This document shows, one piece after another, positions 52,777 through 61,839 of a stretch of DNA of 64,000 bases. Positions within the stretch are counted from its first letter, which is position 1. The number at the start of each line of letters is the position of its first letter. The notes under the pieces were generated by a model. That model was not told where the DNA came from, made no database searches, and worked only from the letters and a program-made list of their open reading frames with translations. The stretch comes from Rhodococcus yunnanensis NBRC 103083 (lineage in GTDB: Bacteria > Actinomycetota > Actinomycetes > Mycobacteriales > Mycobacteriaceae). Location: positions 310,001 through 374,000 of the forward strand of contig NZ_BCXH01000004.1 in assembly GCF_001895005.1 (NCBI RefSeq), given 5' to 3'. Made by a program: the position numbers and the translations under genes.

Positions 52777-52789
52777 CCCGAACAGGCGA

Positions 52790-53410
52790 TCAGTCGGCGG
52801 AGGGGAGTCGGACGCGCAGATCCGCGCGCGATGCAGTCGACGCGACGAGGACAGCGTTGTGCTCGTCGCTTCCGTCGGTCCACATCCGTGCTTGTACGGT
52901 TGTCTTGCCGAACATCTCGTGGCGCCGAACAAGTCGGCTGCGTCGAACGTCGTCGTCGATCTCGATGTACCAGACTTCGTCCATCGATGCGCGCGCGAGA
53001 GGCCAGTCGCCGTCGTCCAGCAGCAGATAGTTGCCCTCGGTGATGACGAGCGGCACGTCGGCTGTGACGGAGATAGCGCCGGCGACAGGTTCTTCGAGAG
53101 TGCGGTCGAATCGTGGTGCATAGACGATCCCCGTGCGCTGATCGCGCAGCCGCGCGAGCAGATTCGCGTAACCGGCTACGTCGAAGGTGTCGGGTGCACC
53201 CTTGCGGTCGCGGCGGCCGAGACGATCGAGCGCTTCGTCGGCAAGGTGGAATCCGTCCATCGGCACAACTGCTGCGAGGTCGGGGCCGAGCTCGTCGGCG
53301 AGCACCGTCGCGAGCGTCGACTTCCCTGCTCCCGGCGCACCCACGATCCCCAGAATGCTACGTCCGGGTCCGGCCGCGAGCTCCTTCGCCCGCGCAATCA
53401 ACTCGTTCAT
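52790..53410 (-). CDS. P-loop nucleoside/sugar kinase family protein
   Basis: A 206-residue kinase. Walker A is GIVGAPGAGKST (residues about 20-31), VVPMDGFHLADEALDRLG is the acceptor-binding DGFH motif of the uridine-kinase/pantothenate-kinase-like (YfhH, FrcK) family, and VITEGNYLLLDDGDW holds the Walker B region. The acceptor may be a sugar or nucleoside; it is unknown. It converges on mftD2 with 13 bases between the stops and is followed upstream by the racemase gene, 17 bases apart, on the same strand. Confidence 0.85.
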   Translation of the reverse strand: MNELIARAKELAAGPGRSILGIVGAPGAGKSTLATVLADELGPDLAAVVPMDGFHLADEALDRLGRRDRKGAPDTFDVAGYANLLARLRDQRTGIVYAPRFDRTLEEPVAGAISVTADVPLVITEGNYLLLDDGDWPLARASMDEVWYIEIDDDVRRSRLVRRHEMFGKTTVQARMWTDGSDEHNAVLVASTASRADLRVRLPSAD

Positions 53411-53427
53411 GTTTTCGACGATAGGCC

Positions 53428-54180
53428 CTACCCGCTCGCGGGCGGCGAAGCCGGCGTCCCGAACCCCGCCAACAATCCCGAATATCTCTTGGGCAGCGGC
53501 GCAGCGAACTCACCCGACTTACCGGTGCGTAGACCCATCGTGACGAGTGATTGCACGAAAAGCGTTGCAGCGGCCACACCGTCGACCACCGGCAGGCCGA
53601 TGTCCGACGAGATGTGATCACACAGGTCGGCCATCCCGGCACACCCGAGCACTATCGCGTCACTGCCGTCGTGCCGAGCAGCTTCCCGGCACGCCTCGGT
53701 GATGATCGTGCGGGCGTCGGGATCGGTCTCGAGTTCGAGGACCGGTATCTCGCAGGCATGGACGCCTCGGCACCGACCGGACATTCCGTAGTGCGACGCG
53801 AGGTCCCAGGCCCGGCCGGTGGTCCGGCCGAGTGTGGTGACGACGGAGAATCCGCGTCCGAGGAAACTCGCCGCGTGCATCGCTGCCTCGGCGATTCCGA
53901 CGACAGGCCCGGTGGCGGCTTCCCGCGCGGCATCCATGCCTGGATCACCGAAGCAGGCGATCACGTACCCGTCGACGCCCTTGCTCTCGCCGAGTGCGAT
54001 CTGTTCGAGAATGCCTGGAACACTGAGTGCTTCGTCCACATGGCTTTCGATGGAGGCGGGCCCCATCGTCGGGTTGACCGCCTCGACGAGTGTGCCCGGG
54101 CCTGCAACGGCCCGGGCGCACTCGCCGATCTTGGCGGTCATCGACGCCGTTGTGTTCGGATTGATGACCTTGATGAGCAT
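53428..54180 (-). CDS. Asp/Glu/hydantoin racemase family protein
   Basis: A 250-residue racemase of the HyuE type. MLIKVINPNTTASMT and GYVIACFGDPGMDAARE (first catalytic Cys) are typical of hydantoin and allantoin racemases; AIVLGCAGMADL holds the second Cys. It interconverts enantiomers of 5-substituted hydantoins or allantoin. It lies 11 bases downstream of an NCS1 permease gene of the hydantoin/allantoin type. No hydantoinase or carbamoylase is in the window. Confidence 0.9.
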   Translation of the reverse strand: MLIKVINPNTTASMTAKIGECARAVAGPGTLVEAVNPTMGPASIESHVDEALSVPGILEQIALGESKGVDGYVIACFGDPGMDAAREAATGPVVGIAEAAMHAASFLGRGFSVVTTLGRTTGRAWDLASHYGMSGRCRGVHACEIPVLELETDPDARTIITEACREAARHDGSDAIVLGCAGMADLCDHISSDIGLPVVDGVAAATLFVQSLVTMGLRTGKSGEFAAPLPKRYSGLLAGFGTPASPPASG

Positions 54181-54191
54181 GGATACCGATC

Positions 54192-55754
54192 CTATGCCCG
54201 TGCCGGTTCGTCGAGATGGTCGGTGACGGCGAGCTTGGTCTTGGTGGCGAGAACGTAGTACAGCGCGAACCCGACGCCGCATCCGATGAACCAGCTGTAC
54301 TTCGACGCCGTGGACATTCCGGCGATCTCCATACCGTCGATGGCGCCGTTGAACAGCACCGTGAACATCGCCAGTACTGCTCCGACGACCGTGGCGTACA
54401 CCGCGGCGGGGTTGTATCCCTTGGAGTACCAGTACTTTCCGGTGGACGACATCGTGAACAGCTCGTCGACTACTACCTTCTGCTTGCGCACCAGGTAGTA
54501 GTCGGCGATGAGGACGCCGAACAGCGGTCCGATGAACGCGCCGAGAGTCTCCAGCGTGAGGTGAATGACGTCCGGGTTGTTGTACAGATTCCACGGAGTG
54601 ATGAGTACGGAGCCGACGGCCGCGATCATGCCGCCCGCACGCCAACTGATGCGCTGTGGGCTGACGTTGGAGAAATCGAATGCCGGGGAGATGAAGTTGG
54701 CGACGATGTTGATGCCGATCGTGGCGATGGTGAAGGTCAGCGCGCCGAGGACGATGGCGAACGTGCTGTCGATGCGCGCCACGGTCTCGACGGGGTCGGT
54801 GATCAGCTCACCGAAGACGGGAAGCGTCAGTGATGCGGTGACGACGACGAGAATGGAGAAGACGAGGAAGTTGACGGGAAGGCCGAGGAAGTTGCCCTTC
54901 TTGACGGCGGTGTAGGACTTTCCGTAGCGGGAGAAGTCGCCGAAGTTGAGCATCGGTCCGGAGAAATAGGACACGACGAGTGCGATGGCGCCGAGCATGA
55001 CGGGTACGGCACCGAATCCGGTGTACTCGACCTCGCCGAGGTTGAGATCGATTGCGCCCCAGCCTGCTTTCCAGATGAGGTAGCCGCACAGTGCGAACAT
55101 GACCACGTAGACCGCGGGGCCGCAGAAGTCGATGAACTTGCGAATCGATTCCATTCCTCGCCAGAAGACGGCGGCTTGGACGACCCACAGGAACAGGAAG
55201 CTGGCCCATCCGAGTGCGGACAGTCCGGCGAAACCGTAGTCGGCGGTCACCGCATACGGCGCCAGGTCCGGGAACAGTTTGATCAAGACGATGTCGAGAG
55301 CGGCCGACGCCAGAAACGTTTGGATGCCGTACCAGGCGACGGCGATGAGACCGCGAATGATCGCGGGGATGTTGGCGCCGAGGACACCGAAGGATGCCCG
55401 GCAGATGACCGGATACGGAACACCGGTGGCCTGGCTCGGTTTGGCGACGAGGTTGCAGAAGAAGTAGACGATCGTGATACCGACGAGAAGGGAGATCAGC
55501 ACCTGCCAGCTCGCCAGTCCCAGCGCGAAGAGGCTTCCGGCGGTGACGTATCCACCGACGGAGTGCACGTCGGACATCCAGAAGGCGAACAGATTGTACG
55601 AGGTCCAGGACTGCTTCTTCAGCGGCGCGAGGTCCTCGTTGGTGAGGCGTGGGTCGTAGCTGTCCTTGATCAGTCCGCCGCCGACCGGATGGCCTGCGGC
55701 CTCGACCACGTCACCGATCGACGTGGGGCCTGATCCGTGCGCTGTATCTGTCAT
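54192..55754 (-). CDS. NCS1 family permease (hydantoin/allantoin type)
   Basis: A 520-residue transporter with 12 membrane helices. DPRLTNEDLAPLKKQSWTSYNLFAFWMSDVHSVGGY is the N-terminal signature of the Mhp1/PucI group, GVPYPVICRASFGVLGANIPAIIRG lies on helix 3, and GPMLNFGDFSRYGKS and YNNPDVIHLTLETLGAFIGPLFGVLIADYYLVRK follow. It imports hydantoins, allantoin or nucleobases with sodium or protons. The start at 55754 is preferred; the frame upstream is not protein-like. It is probably one transcript with the racemase and kinase genes. Confidence 0.92.
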   Translation of the reverse strand: MTDTAHGSGPTSIGDVVEAAGHPVGGGLIKDSYDPRLTNEDLAPLKKQSWTSYNLFAFWMSDVHSVGGYVTAGSLFALGLASWQVLISLLVGITIVYFFCNLVAKPSQATGVPYPVICRASFGVLGANIPAIIRGLIAVAWYGIQTFLASAALDIVLIKLFPDLAPYAVTADYGFAGLSALGWASFLFLWVVQAAVFWRGMESIRKFIDFCGPAVYVVMFALCGYLIWKAGWGAIDLNLGEVEYTGFGAVPVMLGAIALVVSYFSGPMLNFGDFSRYGKSYTAVKKGNFLGLPVNFLVFSILVVVTASLTLPVFGELITDPVETVARIDSTFAIVLGALTFTIATIGINIVANFISPAFDFSNVSPQRISWRAGGMIAAVGSVLITPWNLYNNPDVIHLTLETLGAFIGPLFGVLIADYYLVRKQKVVVDELFTMSSTGKYWYSKGYNPAAVYATVVGAVLAMFTVLFNGAIDGMEIAGMSTASKYSWFIGCGVGFALYYVLATKTKLAVTDHLDEPARA

Positions 55755-55881
55755 CGATGCTCCTGATGGGCGAAGTGCTGCCGATCGGCCCGCTCCGAGG
55801 ACTGGAGTGGACCGGCGAGACAAAAGGTAGCGAGCAAGTGTTGCACCTGCGTGACGACAGGAATATATCTTCTCTCCGGGG

Positions 55882-56607
55882 TCAGTCGGCAGTGGGATGC
55901 CGAGGTTCGGCGAGCAGTCCGGTGTCGGAGGAAATGGAGGAAATGACCGTGTTGAGACGGCCGTGATGATATTGCGCAATGTCCAACAATGCCGTCGCAT
56001 CGCGATCGAGAAATGCCTCCAGCATATGGCGATGGTCGGAATGGAGAGTTTCTCGATCGGAGCCGGCTACGTGCACCATGGGCTGCACGGGTTCGGTGAT
56101 GTTCCATGCCGCCTCCAACATGTGTACGAGGCGTTTCATGCGAGACGGACGGGTGAGCGACATATGGAACTCGCGGGAGTGACGGTGGTACGCCCGCGAG
56201 TCGTTCGCGGTAATGCTCTGTTCCAGAAGGTCGTTCGCGAGTATTGCTCGGCGGTGATCCTCGTCGGTCGCCAGTTCGACCGCGGTAGCGAGTGCCGCTG
56301 TTTCCAGTACCTCTCGCACGATGTACATCTCGCGCAGTTCCGCGGATGTCAATTGTGCGACGGTATAACCGAGATTGGGACGGTGGTCGACGAGACCTTC
56401 GCCGATGAGTGTCTTCAATGATTCCCTCACCGGAATTGCGCTGACACCGAATACTTCGGCGACGTCGTTCGGCGGAATCGGTGTATTGGGAGGCGCATCA
56501 CCGGAAAGAATGACTCGCTTGAGTTCGTCGAGAATGCTCGTCTGGCCACCGCCGGGGGCGGCGATACTGAGTTGGGCAAACAAGACCGATCTCCGCCTGG
56601 GTGGCAT
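55882..56607 (-). CDS. GntR/FadR family transcriptional regulator
   Basis: A 241-residue FadR-subfamily regulator. The ATG at 56607 has GGAAGGAG five bases upstream. The winged helix (ILDELKRVILSGDAPPNTPIPPNDVAEVFGVSAIPVRESLKTLIGEGL) is followed by a helical FCD domain with metal-site histidines (HRHSREFHMSL and SDHRHMLEAFL). It most likely controls the hydantoin/allantoin permease unit, 127 bases downstream on the same strand. A dyad lies between it and mftE. Confidence 0.9.
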   Translation of the reverse strand: MPPRRRSVLFAQLSIAAPGGGQTSILDELKRVILSGDAPPNTPIPPNDVAEVFGVSAIPVRESLKTLIGEGLVDHRPNLGYTVAQLTSAELREMYIVREVLETAALATAVELATDEDHRRAILANDLLEQSITANDSRAYHRHSREFHMSLTRPSRMKRLVHMLEAAWNITEPVQPMVHVAGSDRETLHSDHRHMLEAFLDRDATALLDIAQYHHGRLNTVISSISSDTGLLAEPRHPTAD

Positions 56608-56653
56608 GAATACTCCTTCCTGCCTCTGCACGGCGACGCTAGTTGCACTTTGT

Positions 56654-56667
56654 TTCGTACGTGTGAA
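56654..56667. promoter_or_regulatory. Candidate GntR operator next to the mftE start
   Basis: TTCGTACGTGTGAA has 10 of 14 positions symmetric (TTC-nn-ACGT-nn-GAA), the length and form of a FadR-type operator. It lies between the divergent GntR and mftE genes, 26 bases before the mftE ATG. TAGCAT at 56681-56686 is placed like a -10 box for a transcript starting at or near that ATG. Confidence 0.45.
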
Positions 56668-56693
56668 GATTTTCGTGCGTTAGCATCGGTCGG

Positions 56694-57398
56694 ATGACAT
56701 CACCGTCCGAGTCCCGATCGACCCGTCTCGGGGACACGGGGTGGCAGCGGATCGAGCCGGACCGACTCGTCGTCGTGCCGGTCGGTGCGTTCGAACAACA
56801 CGGCCCACATCTTCCGCTCGACACGGACACCCGAATCGCGGAGGCGGTGTCGACGCGACTGCCCGACGCCGTGGTCGCTCCCGCCATCGCGTACGGATCG
56901 AGCGGCGAACACGAGGGTTTCCCCGGCACGGTGTCGATCGGCTCCGACGCTCTGCGCGGTGTGCTGGTCGAGTACGGACGTTCGGCGTGTCGCTGGGCGA
57001 CGCGTCTGCTGTTCGTCAACGGACACGGCGGCAACGTGGCCACCGTGGCGGAGGCGACGACTCTGCTCCGCTACGAGGGCCGCGACGTCGCCTGGACCCC
57101 GTGCGCCGTTCCTGGCGCCGATGCGCACGCCGGTCGAACCGAAACCTCGCTGCTGCTCTGTCTTTCGCCGCGACTGGTCGACATGGCTCGCGCCGAGATC
57201 GGCAACACCGACAGCATCTCCGAACTGCTTCCGCGTCTGCGGGAAGGAGGAACACGTGCAGTCTCGCCCAATGGTGTGCTCGGTGATCCGACACTGTCGA
57301 CGGCAGAGGAGGGGCGCGCGCTTCTCGACGAGATGGTGCGGCGAACCACGGCCGCAGTGAGCCGCTGGGCACCGTCGTCGAACGGCATGTTGACGTGA
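56694..57398 (+). CDS. mftE: Mycofactocin peptidase, creatininase family
   Basis: A 234-residue metallopeptidase. Metal ligands appear in VVVPVGAFEQHGPHLPLDTDTRIAEAV (Glu, His, Asp), VNGHGGN (His) and GADAHAGRTETSLLL. It cuts the modified MftA to release the Val-Tyr-derived AHDP, the substrate of MftD. Normally mftE follows mftD directly; here four minus-strand genes intervene, so it needs its own promoter. No ribosome site is seen and a TAGCAT box lies seven bases before the ATG, suggesting a leaderless mRNA. Confidence 0.95.
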   Translation: MTSPSESRSTRLGDTGWQRIEPDRLVVVPVGAFEQHGPHLPLDTDTRIAEAVSTRLPDAVVAPAIAYGSSGEHEGFPGTVSIGSDALRGVLVEYGRSACRWATRLLFVNGHGGNVATVAEATTLLRYEGRDVAWTPCAVPGADAHAGRTETSLLLCLSPRLVDMARAEIGNTDSISELLPRLREGGTRAVSPNGVLGDPTLSTAEEGRALLDEMVRRTTAAVSRWAPSSNGMLT

Positions 57399-57481
57399 GA
57401 GAACAGCACGAAATCCCAGGACGAAAACGGGCTTACGGTATGTTAGTGACTTTTTCGGGCCGTGGATGACACTTTCGTGGC

Positions 57482-58900
57482 GTGTCCGCTTACGATCACC
57501 TGATGGGTCAAGGTCGGTTGCCTGATGGCTTCGGGGTACGAGTCGATCCGCGTGTACGCAAATACTCCGACGGCCGGGTTCTCATCGGGGGTTCGCCCAC
57601 GAGAATGCTGAAGTTGGCACCGACTGCCGCTGCGATGATCGGGGACGGATTTCTCGAAGTGACCGACTCGCAGTCGGCTCTGGTGGCACGCAAACTTCTC
57701 GACTCGGGGGTGGCCAATCCGCGGCCCGTCTCCATACCGTCCCCCCGCGACGTCACGGTCGTGGTACCGCTGAAGAACAATGCTGTCGGCCTCGGACGTC
57801 TGCTGCCCGCGCTGCACGGGCTCACTGTGATCGTCGTCGACGACGGATCCGACACGCCGGTCAAGCCGCCTGTCATGGAGTGGAGTGTCGGCAGTGTGAC
57901 GGTTCTCCGTCACGAGAGATCGCGCGGTCCTGCGGCCGCGCGCAACACGGGGTTGCGCAGCGCTACAACCGACTTCGTGGCTTTCCTCGACTCGGACGTC
58001 GTGCCGCGCAAGGGATGGCTCGAGGTCATGCTCGGTCACTTCTCGGACCCGGCCGTGGCGTTGGTGGCTCCGCGGATCGTCGCGCTCGAGCCCGAAGGCA
58101 ACGCTCTCGCTCGGTACGAGCACGCCAGGTCGTCTCTGGACCTCGGCCGACGAGAGGCCGCCGTGCAAGCAGGGAGTTCGGTTTCCTACGTACCGAGTGC
58201 GGCCATGTTGATCAGACGACGCGTCGCCGAGGAATGCAACGGTTTCGACGAATCGATGCACGTCGCCGAGGACGTCGACCTCTGCTGGAGGCTTCAGGAG
58301 GCGGGATGGCGGCTGCGGTACGAGCCCGTTGCCCACGTGGCGCACGATCACAGGGTGACGTTCGGTCGCTGGTTCGGTCGTAAGTTGTTCTACGGAACCG
58401 GTGCCAGTCCTCTCGCGGATCGGCACCCCGGCATGGTTCCACCGATCGCCATGTCGCCATGGACTCTCGTTGCCTGCCTGTTGGCGGCGAGCTTCACCAG
58501 GATCGGATTGCTCGGGGCCCTCGCAACACTCGCAGTGACGATAGGTCGGCTGCGGAAGATGTTCGTGGGACTCGACCAACCGACGCGTATCGCCGCGATC
58601 CTGGCTGCGGAGGGATTCGTCGCCGGACTCTGGCAGCTGGCGTCCGCGCTCTGTCGACACTATTGGCCGATCACACTCCTCGCGGTGTTGCTGTCGCGTC
58701 GAATCAGAAAGATCGCTCTCGGGTTGGCAGTCGCCGAGGCAGTCTCCGATTGGTACAAGCATCGTGAGCTCGGTGGTCTCGACCCGGTCAGGTACGCGTT
58801 CTTCAAGAGGATGGACGACGTGGCCTACGGAGCGGGTCTGTGGCGCGGCGCCGTGGACTCGCGCTCGCTGAAGGCGCTGACTCCGCGCATGGATACGTGA
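57482..58900 (+). CDS. mftF: Mycofactocin glycosyltransferase
   Basis: A 472-residue GT2 enzyme. A PqqD-like N-terminal region ([22 protein letters not shown]) precedes the GT-A domain: [52 protein letters not shown], and the ED motif in [15 protein letters not shown]. Two or three C-terminal membrane helices ([21 protein letters not shown], then [12 protein letters not shown]) anchor it. It adds a chain of beta-1,4-linked glucose to pre-mycofactocin. A GTG start at 57482 is 83 bases after mftE. It overlaps mftG by GTGA. Confidence 0.95.
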   Translation: MSAYDHLMGQGRLPDGFGVRVDPRVRKYSDGRVLIGGSPTRMLKLAPTAAAMIGDGFLEVTDSQSALVARKLLDSGVANPRPVSIPSPRDVTVVVPLKNNAVGLGRLLPALHGLTVIVVDDGSDTPVKPPVMEWSVGSVTVLRHERSRGPAAARNTGLRSATTDFVAFLDSDVVPRKGWLEVMLGHFSDPAVALVAPRIVALEPEGNALARYEHARSSLDLGRREAAVQAGSSVSYVPSAAMLIRRRVAEECNGFDESMHVAEDVDLCWRLQEAGWRLRYEPVAHVAHDHRVTFGRWFGRKLFYGTGASPLADRHPGMVPPIAMSPWTLVACLLAASFTRIGLLGALATLAVTIGRLRKMFVGLDQPTRIAAILAAEGFVAGLWQLASALCRHYWPITLLAVLLSRRIRKIALGLAVAEAVSDWYKHRELGGLDPVRYAFFKRMDDVAYGAGLWRGAVDSRSLKALTPRMDT

Positions 58901-60366
58901 GCAGCCACAACGCATTCGACGCAGATGTGATCGTGGTGGGCGGAGGTTCGTGCGGTTCGGTCGTTGCATCTCGTCTCAGCGAAGATCCTGACTGCAGGGT
59001 GATCCTCGTCGAGGCAGGCCCCGGCGTCGAACGGGTGCAGGATTATGCGCCCGAGGTACGGGATGCGCACGTTCTGCCCGTCGGACCGGGTAGCGCATGG
59101 ACGGATCGCTACCCCGCCGAACTCACCGCAGGGATCGAGCGTGAGATCGCTCGGGGCCGAATTCTCGGTGGGTCGGGCGCGGTCAACGGTGCCTACTTCA
59201 CCCGGGCGCGTCCCGCGGACTTTGCCGAGTGGCCCTCTACCTGGTCGTACGAGAACGTGCTGCCGTACTTCCGCGTATCGGAAACCGATCAGGATTTTCG
59301 CGGAGACACACACGGTGCGGACGGGCCGATGCCGGTGTGGAGAACTCCGATCGAGTCCGCGAGCGATATCACCGGCGCATTCGTCGACGCAGCCACGCAC
59401 ATCGGATTCGGCGAGGATCCGGACAAGAACGACCCGGAACCCGGCGGCGGTGTCGGGCCTGTTCCGCTCAACGTGTCCCACGGCGTCCGCATGAATGCCG
59501 CTGCGGCATACCTACTTCCGAACATCACGCGCAAGAATCTCCGTGTGATGGGCGGATCCGTGGTCCTCGGCGTGGAGCTGGACGGGTCGAGAGCATCCGG
59601 AGTCAGGATCGTTCACGACGGCACGCAGGCGATTCTGAATGCGCGGACGGTGATTCTGTGCGCGGGCGCGGTGCGTACGCCGCAACTGCTGATGCTGTCC
59701 GGAATCGGTCCGGCAGATCACCTGAAAGACCTCGGCGTTCGCGTCCGGCTCGATCAACCACGCGTCGGACGCGGATTCTCCGATCATCCCGAAGTCGGTG
59801 TGTACTACCGCACTTCGCTCCCGTACCGTCCGGCCTCGCCGATCGAGGCGGTACTGCACGTGGGTGATCTCGAGATTCGTCCGTACACCTCGTCCTTCGA
59901 TCGCATGATCCCAGGCGTCGGCGTCTGCGACCCGATGATCGGGGTCGGGCTGATGCGAGCGGACAGCCGGGGGGACATCACACTCACCTCGACCGACGTG
60001 CTCGACGCACCCCGAGTGCGATATCGGTATCTCGAATCGGAAGCCGATCGTCGTGCACTCCAGTCCGGCCTCGACATCGTCGAGGCGTTGCTGTCGAGTC
60101 CGCCGCTGGCGCGGGTCGCCGACGCGGCGGCCGTGTCGGGGGATCGTCTACTCGATCGCCTCGGAACGGCGCTGCACCTGTCGGGAAGTTGTGCGATGGG
60201 TGGGGACGGTTTCGTTCTCGACGACTCGTGCCGGGTGCAGGGTGTGGACGGTCTTGCCGTCGTGGACACCTCGGCGATGCCGGTCGTACCCACGCGCGGA
60301 CCTCACGCAACGGCCATAATGCTCGCAGAACGCGCGTCCGTACTTCTGCGACCCGGTCTGACGTGA
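58897..60366 (+). CDS. mftG: Mycofactocin dehydrogenase, GMC family
   Basis: A 489-residue GMC flavoprotein. The GTG at 58897 overlaps the mftF stop. FAD motif [24 protein letters not shown] at residues 10-33, [20 protein letters not shown], and a C-terminal LSGSCAMGG...[25 protein letters not shown] with the catalytic His region. MftG oxidises mycofactocinol back to mycofactocinone and feeds the electrons into the respiratory chain, which is needed for growth on ethanol in M. smegmatis. It ends the biosynthetic block. Confidence 0.95.
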   Translation: MSSHNAFDADVIVVGGGSCGSVVASRLSEDPDCRVILVEAGPGVERVQDYAPEVRDAHVLPVGPGSAWTDRYPAELTAGIEREIARGRILGGSGAVNGAYFTRARPADFAEWPSTWSYENVLPYFRVSETDQDFRGDTHGADGPMPVWRTPIESASDITGAFVDAATHIGFGEDPDKNDPEPGGGVGPVPLNVSHGVRMNAAAAYLLPNITRKNLRVMGGSVVLGVELDGSRASGVRIVHDGTQAILNARTVILCAGAVRTPQLLMLSGIGPADHLKDLGVRVRLDQPRVGRGFSDHPEVGVYYRTSLPYRPASPIEAVLHVGDLEIRPYTSSFDRMIPGVGVCDPMIGVGLMRADSRGDITLTSTDVLDAPRVRYRYLESEADRRALQSGLDIVEALLSSPPLARVADAAAVSGDRLLDRLGTALHLSGSCAMGGDGFVLDDSCRVQGVDGLAVVDTSAMPVVPTRGPHATAIMLAERASVLLRPGLT

Positions 60367-60447
60367 GAACCTGGCGCGACGCAGGCAGCCGTCGCTTCTG
60401 TGAGCTGCGTTACAGTAGTGTGAACACGTGGGAAGAGGAACTACGCG

Positions 60448-61743
60448 ATGACAGGTAGATCGCCCGGTCAAGGCAACCCCTGGGTAGCCGTCCGTCCAGG
60501 TGACGACATCGATCTCCTCGCGCGTCGTGTGTCGACAGCGCACCGATCCTTCGTCGAACACGAACCGTCGACGAGTGACTCGGTCCGATCCGTCGTGCTC
60601 GATTCCTGGATGCGAAGCCGAACCAAGGGTGTCAACCCCGACGGCGGCAACGATTCTCTCGTACTTACCGGTACGGATCTGGAGCGTTACCGCGACGGCC
60701 ACCCGATGTCGATCATCCGACCCGTGATCCGAAAGCTGTTGGTCGAGGATGCGGCCGACACCGGTTTGCTCGTGGCGATCTCCGATGCCGAAGGCAGACT
60801 TCTGTGGGTCGAGGGCGACACGGCAGCAAAAGACCGCGCGCTGTCGATGAATTTCGCCGAGGGAGCGGACTGGAGCGAAGAGAGCAAGGGAACCAACGCC
60901 CCGGGCACAGCGCTCGCGATCGACCACTGCGTGCAGATCTTCGCAGCCGAACACTTCTCGCGGACCGTCCACGAGTGGAGCTGTTCGGCGGCGCCCGTGC
61001 ATCATCCGACGAGCGGTCACATCCTCGGCGCGATCGACATCACCGGCGGACCCCGCGTGGCGGTTCCGGAAGTGCTCTCTCTCATCAGGGCCACCGTTGC
61101 CGCCGCCGAATCCGAGCTGCGCGTGCATCTGATGAATTCACCGAAGTCGTTGGGGGACACTGCACCTAGGTTGGAGGTGCTCGGTTCGGGCCGTCCGGGC
61201 CTGGTGCGAAGCAGCGGCAGACAGGCGTTGTCGCAACGTCACGCCGAAATTCTGCTCCTGCTCGCCGACCATCCGGAGGGTCTGAGCTCGGACCATCTCG
61301 CGGTACTTCTCGACGAACACGAGCTCGACTCGGTCACGATCCGAGCGGAGATGTCGCGGTTGCGGAAGACCTTCGGTGCCGCGGGATTGGCATCGCGCCC
61401 GTACCGGTTGGTGGGAGAACTGTCCTCGGACGTACGCGACATCAGGCGCGCGCTCGACCGCGGTGACGTCGAGGCAGCTCTGCGTATCTACTCGGGCCCG
61501 GTGCTTCCGGGGTCGTCCGCCCCAGGGATCGAGGAGATCCGCGAAGAATTGCGCTCACGCGTACAGGCGGCACTGTTGCGCGTCGGCGATCCGGTTCTGC
61601 TCGCGCAGTGGACGTCGTCGATCCACGGGCGCACGGACGTCATCGCGTGGGAGGCGTATCGGGCGACGTTGAGCCGGGATTCTGCGCTCTACGGCCAGGT
61701 CAACGCGCGTATCGATCTTCTCGACCGCCAGTTGGGCGTCTGA
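60448..61743 (+). CDS. GAF-domain transcriptional regulator, AcoR-like without AAA+ domain
   Basis: A 431-residue regulator. The first 215 residues match the AcoR sensory part: VRSVVLDSWMRSRTKGVNPDG, then a GAF domain (DTGLLVAISDAEGRLLWVEGD, EESKGTNAPGTALA, CSAAPVHHPTSGHILGAIDITG). The sigma-54 AAA+ domain of AcoR is absent, as expected in actinobacteria. The C-terminal part has a winged-helix-like segment (ALSQRHAEILLLLADHPEGLSSDHLAVLL, then ITIRAEMSRLRK-like VTIRAEMSRLRKTFG) of the OmpR/SARP kind. It lies directly before the aldehyde dehydrogenase and probably activates it. Confidence 0.82.
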   Translation: MTGRSPGQGNPWVAVRPGDDIDLLARRVSTAHRSFVEHEPSTSDSVRSVVLDSWMRSRTKGVNPDGGNDSLVLTGTDLERYRDGHPMSIIRPVIRKLLVEDAADTGLLVAISDAEGRLLWVEGDTAAKDRALSMNFAEGADWSEESKGTNAPGTALAIDHCVQIFAAEHFSRTVHEWSCSAAPVHHPTSGHILGAIDITGGPRVAVPEVLSLIRATVAAAESELRVHLMNSPKSLGDTAPRLEVLGSGRPGLVRSSGRQALSQRHAEILLLLADHPEGLSSDHLAVLLDEHELDSVTIRAEMSRLRKTFGAAGLASRPYRLVGELSSDVRDIRRALDRGDVEAALRIYSGPVLPGSSAPGIEEIREELRSRVQAALLRVGDPVLLAQWTSSIHGRTDVIAWEAYRATLSRDSALYGQVNARIDLLDRQLGV

Positions 61744-61760
61744 GTTTCTTTTGGCATGCA

Positions 61761-61790
61761 GTGCAGCAACGTAGTTGCAACGTTGCGCAC
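61761..61790. promoter_or_regulatory. Nested dyads before the aldehyde dehydrogenase
   Basis: Two overlapping inverted repeats share one half: GCAACGTAGTTGC (61766-61778) and the perfect palindrome GCAACGTTGC (61777-61786). Together they form GCAACGT, seven bases, ACGTTGC, flanked by GTGC and GCAC. This lies about 55-80 bases before the aldehyde dehydrogenase ATG, the usual place of an activator site, and recalls the GC-AAC type dyads of AcoR-like proteins. Confidence 0.6.
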
Positions 61791-61839
61791 CCTAGTGTTC
61801 TGAATCACATCAGTTCTGTTGATCAGAAGGAGTCACTAG

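Noticed and set aside
51262-53121. A 619-codon minus-strand frame running through both mftD copies and the kinase gene
   Set aside because: It lies antisense to conserved mftD sequence and its product has shadow-frame composition. It reads through two unrelated genes; long antisense frames are common in high-GC DNA.
52777-56693. Mobile-element origin of the kinase-racemase-permease-GntR cassette
   Set aside because: No transposase, integrase, tRNA end, target duplication or flanking inverted repeats were seen; only the displacement of mftE hints at insertion.
57443-58969. A 508-codon minus-strand frame opposite mftF
   Set aside because: It is antisense to a recognisable glycosyltransferase, is rich in Arg, His and Pro, and has no family motif or ribosome site.
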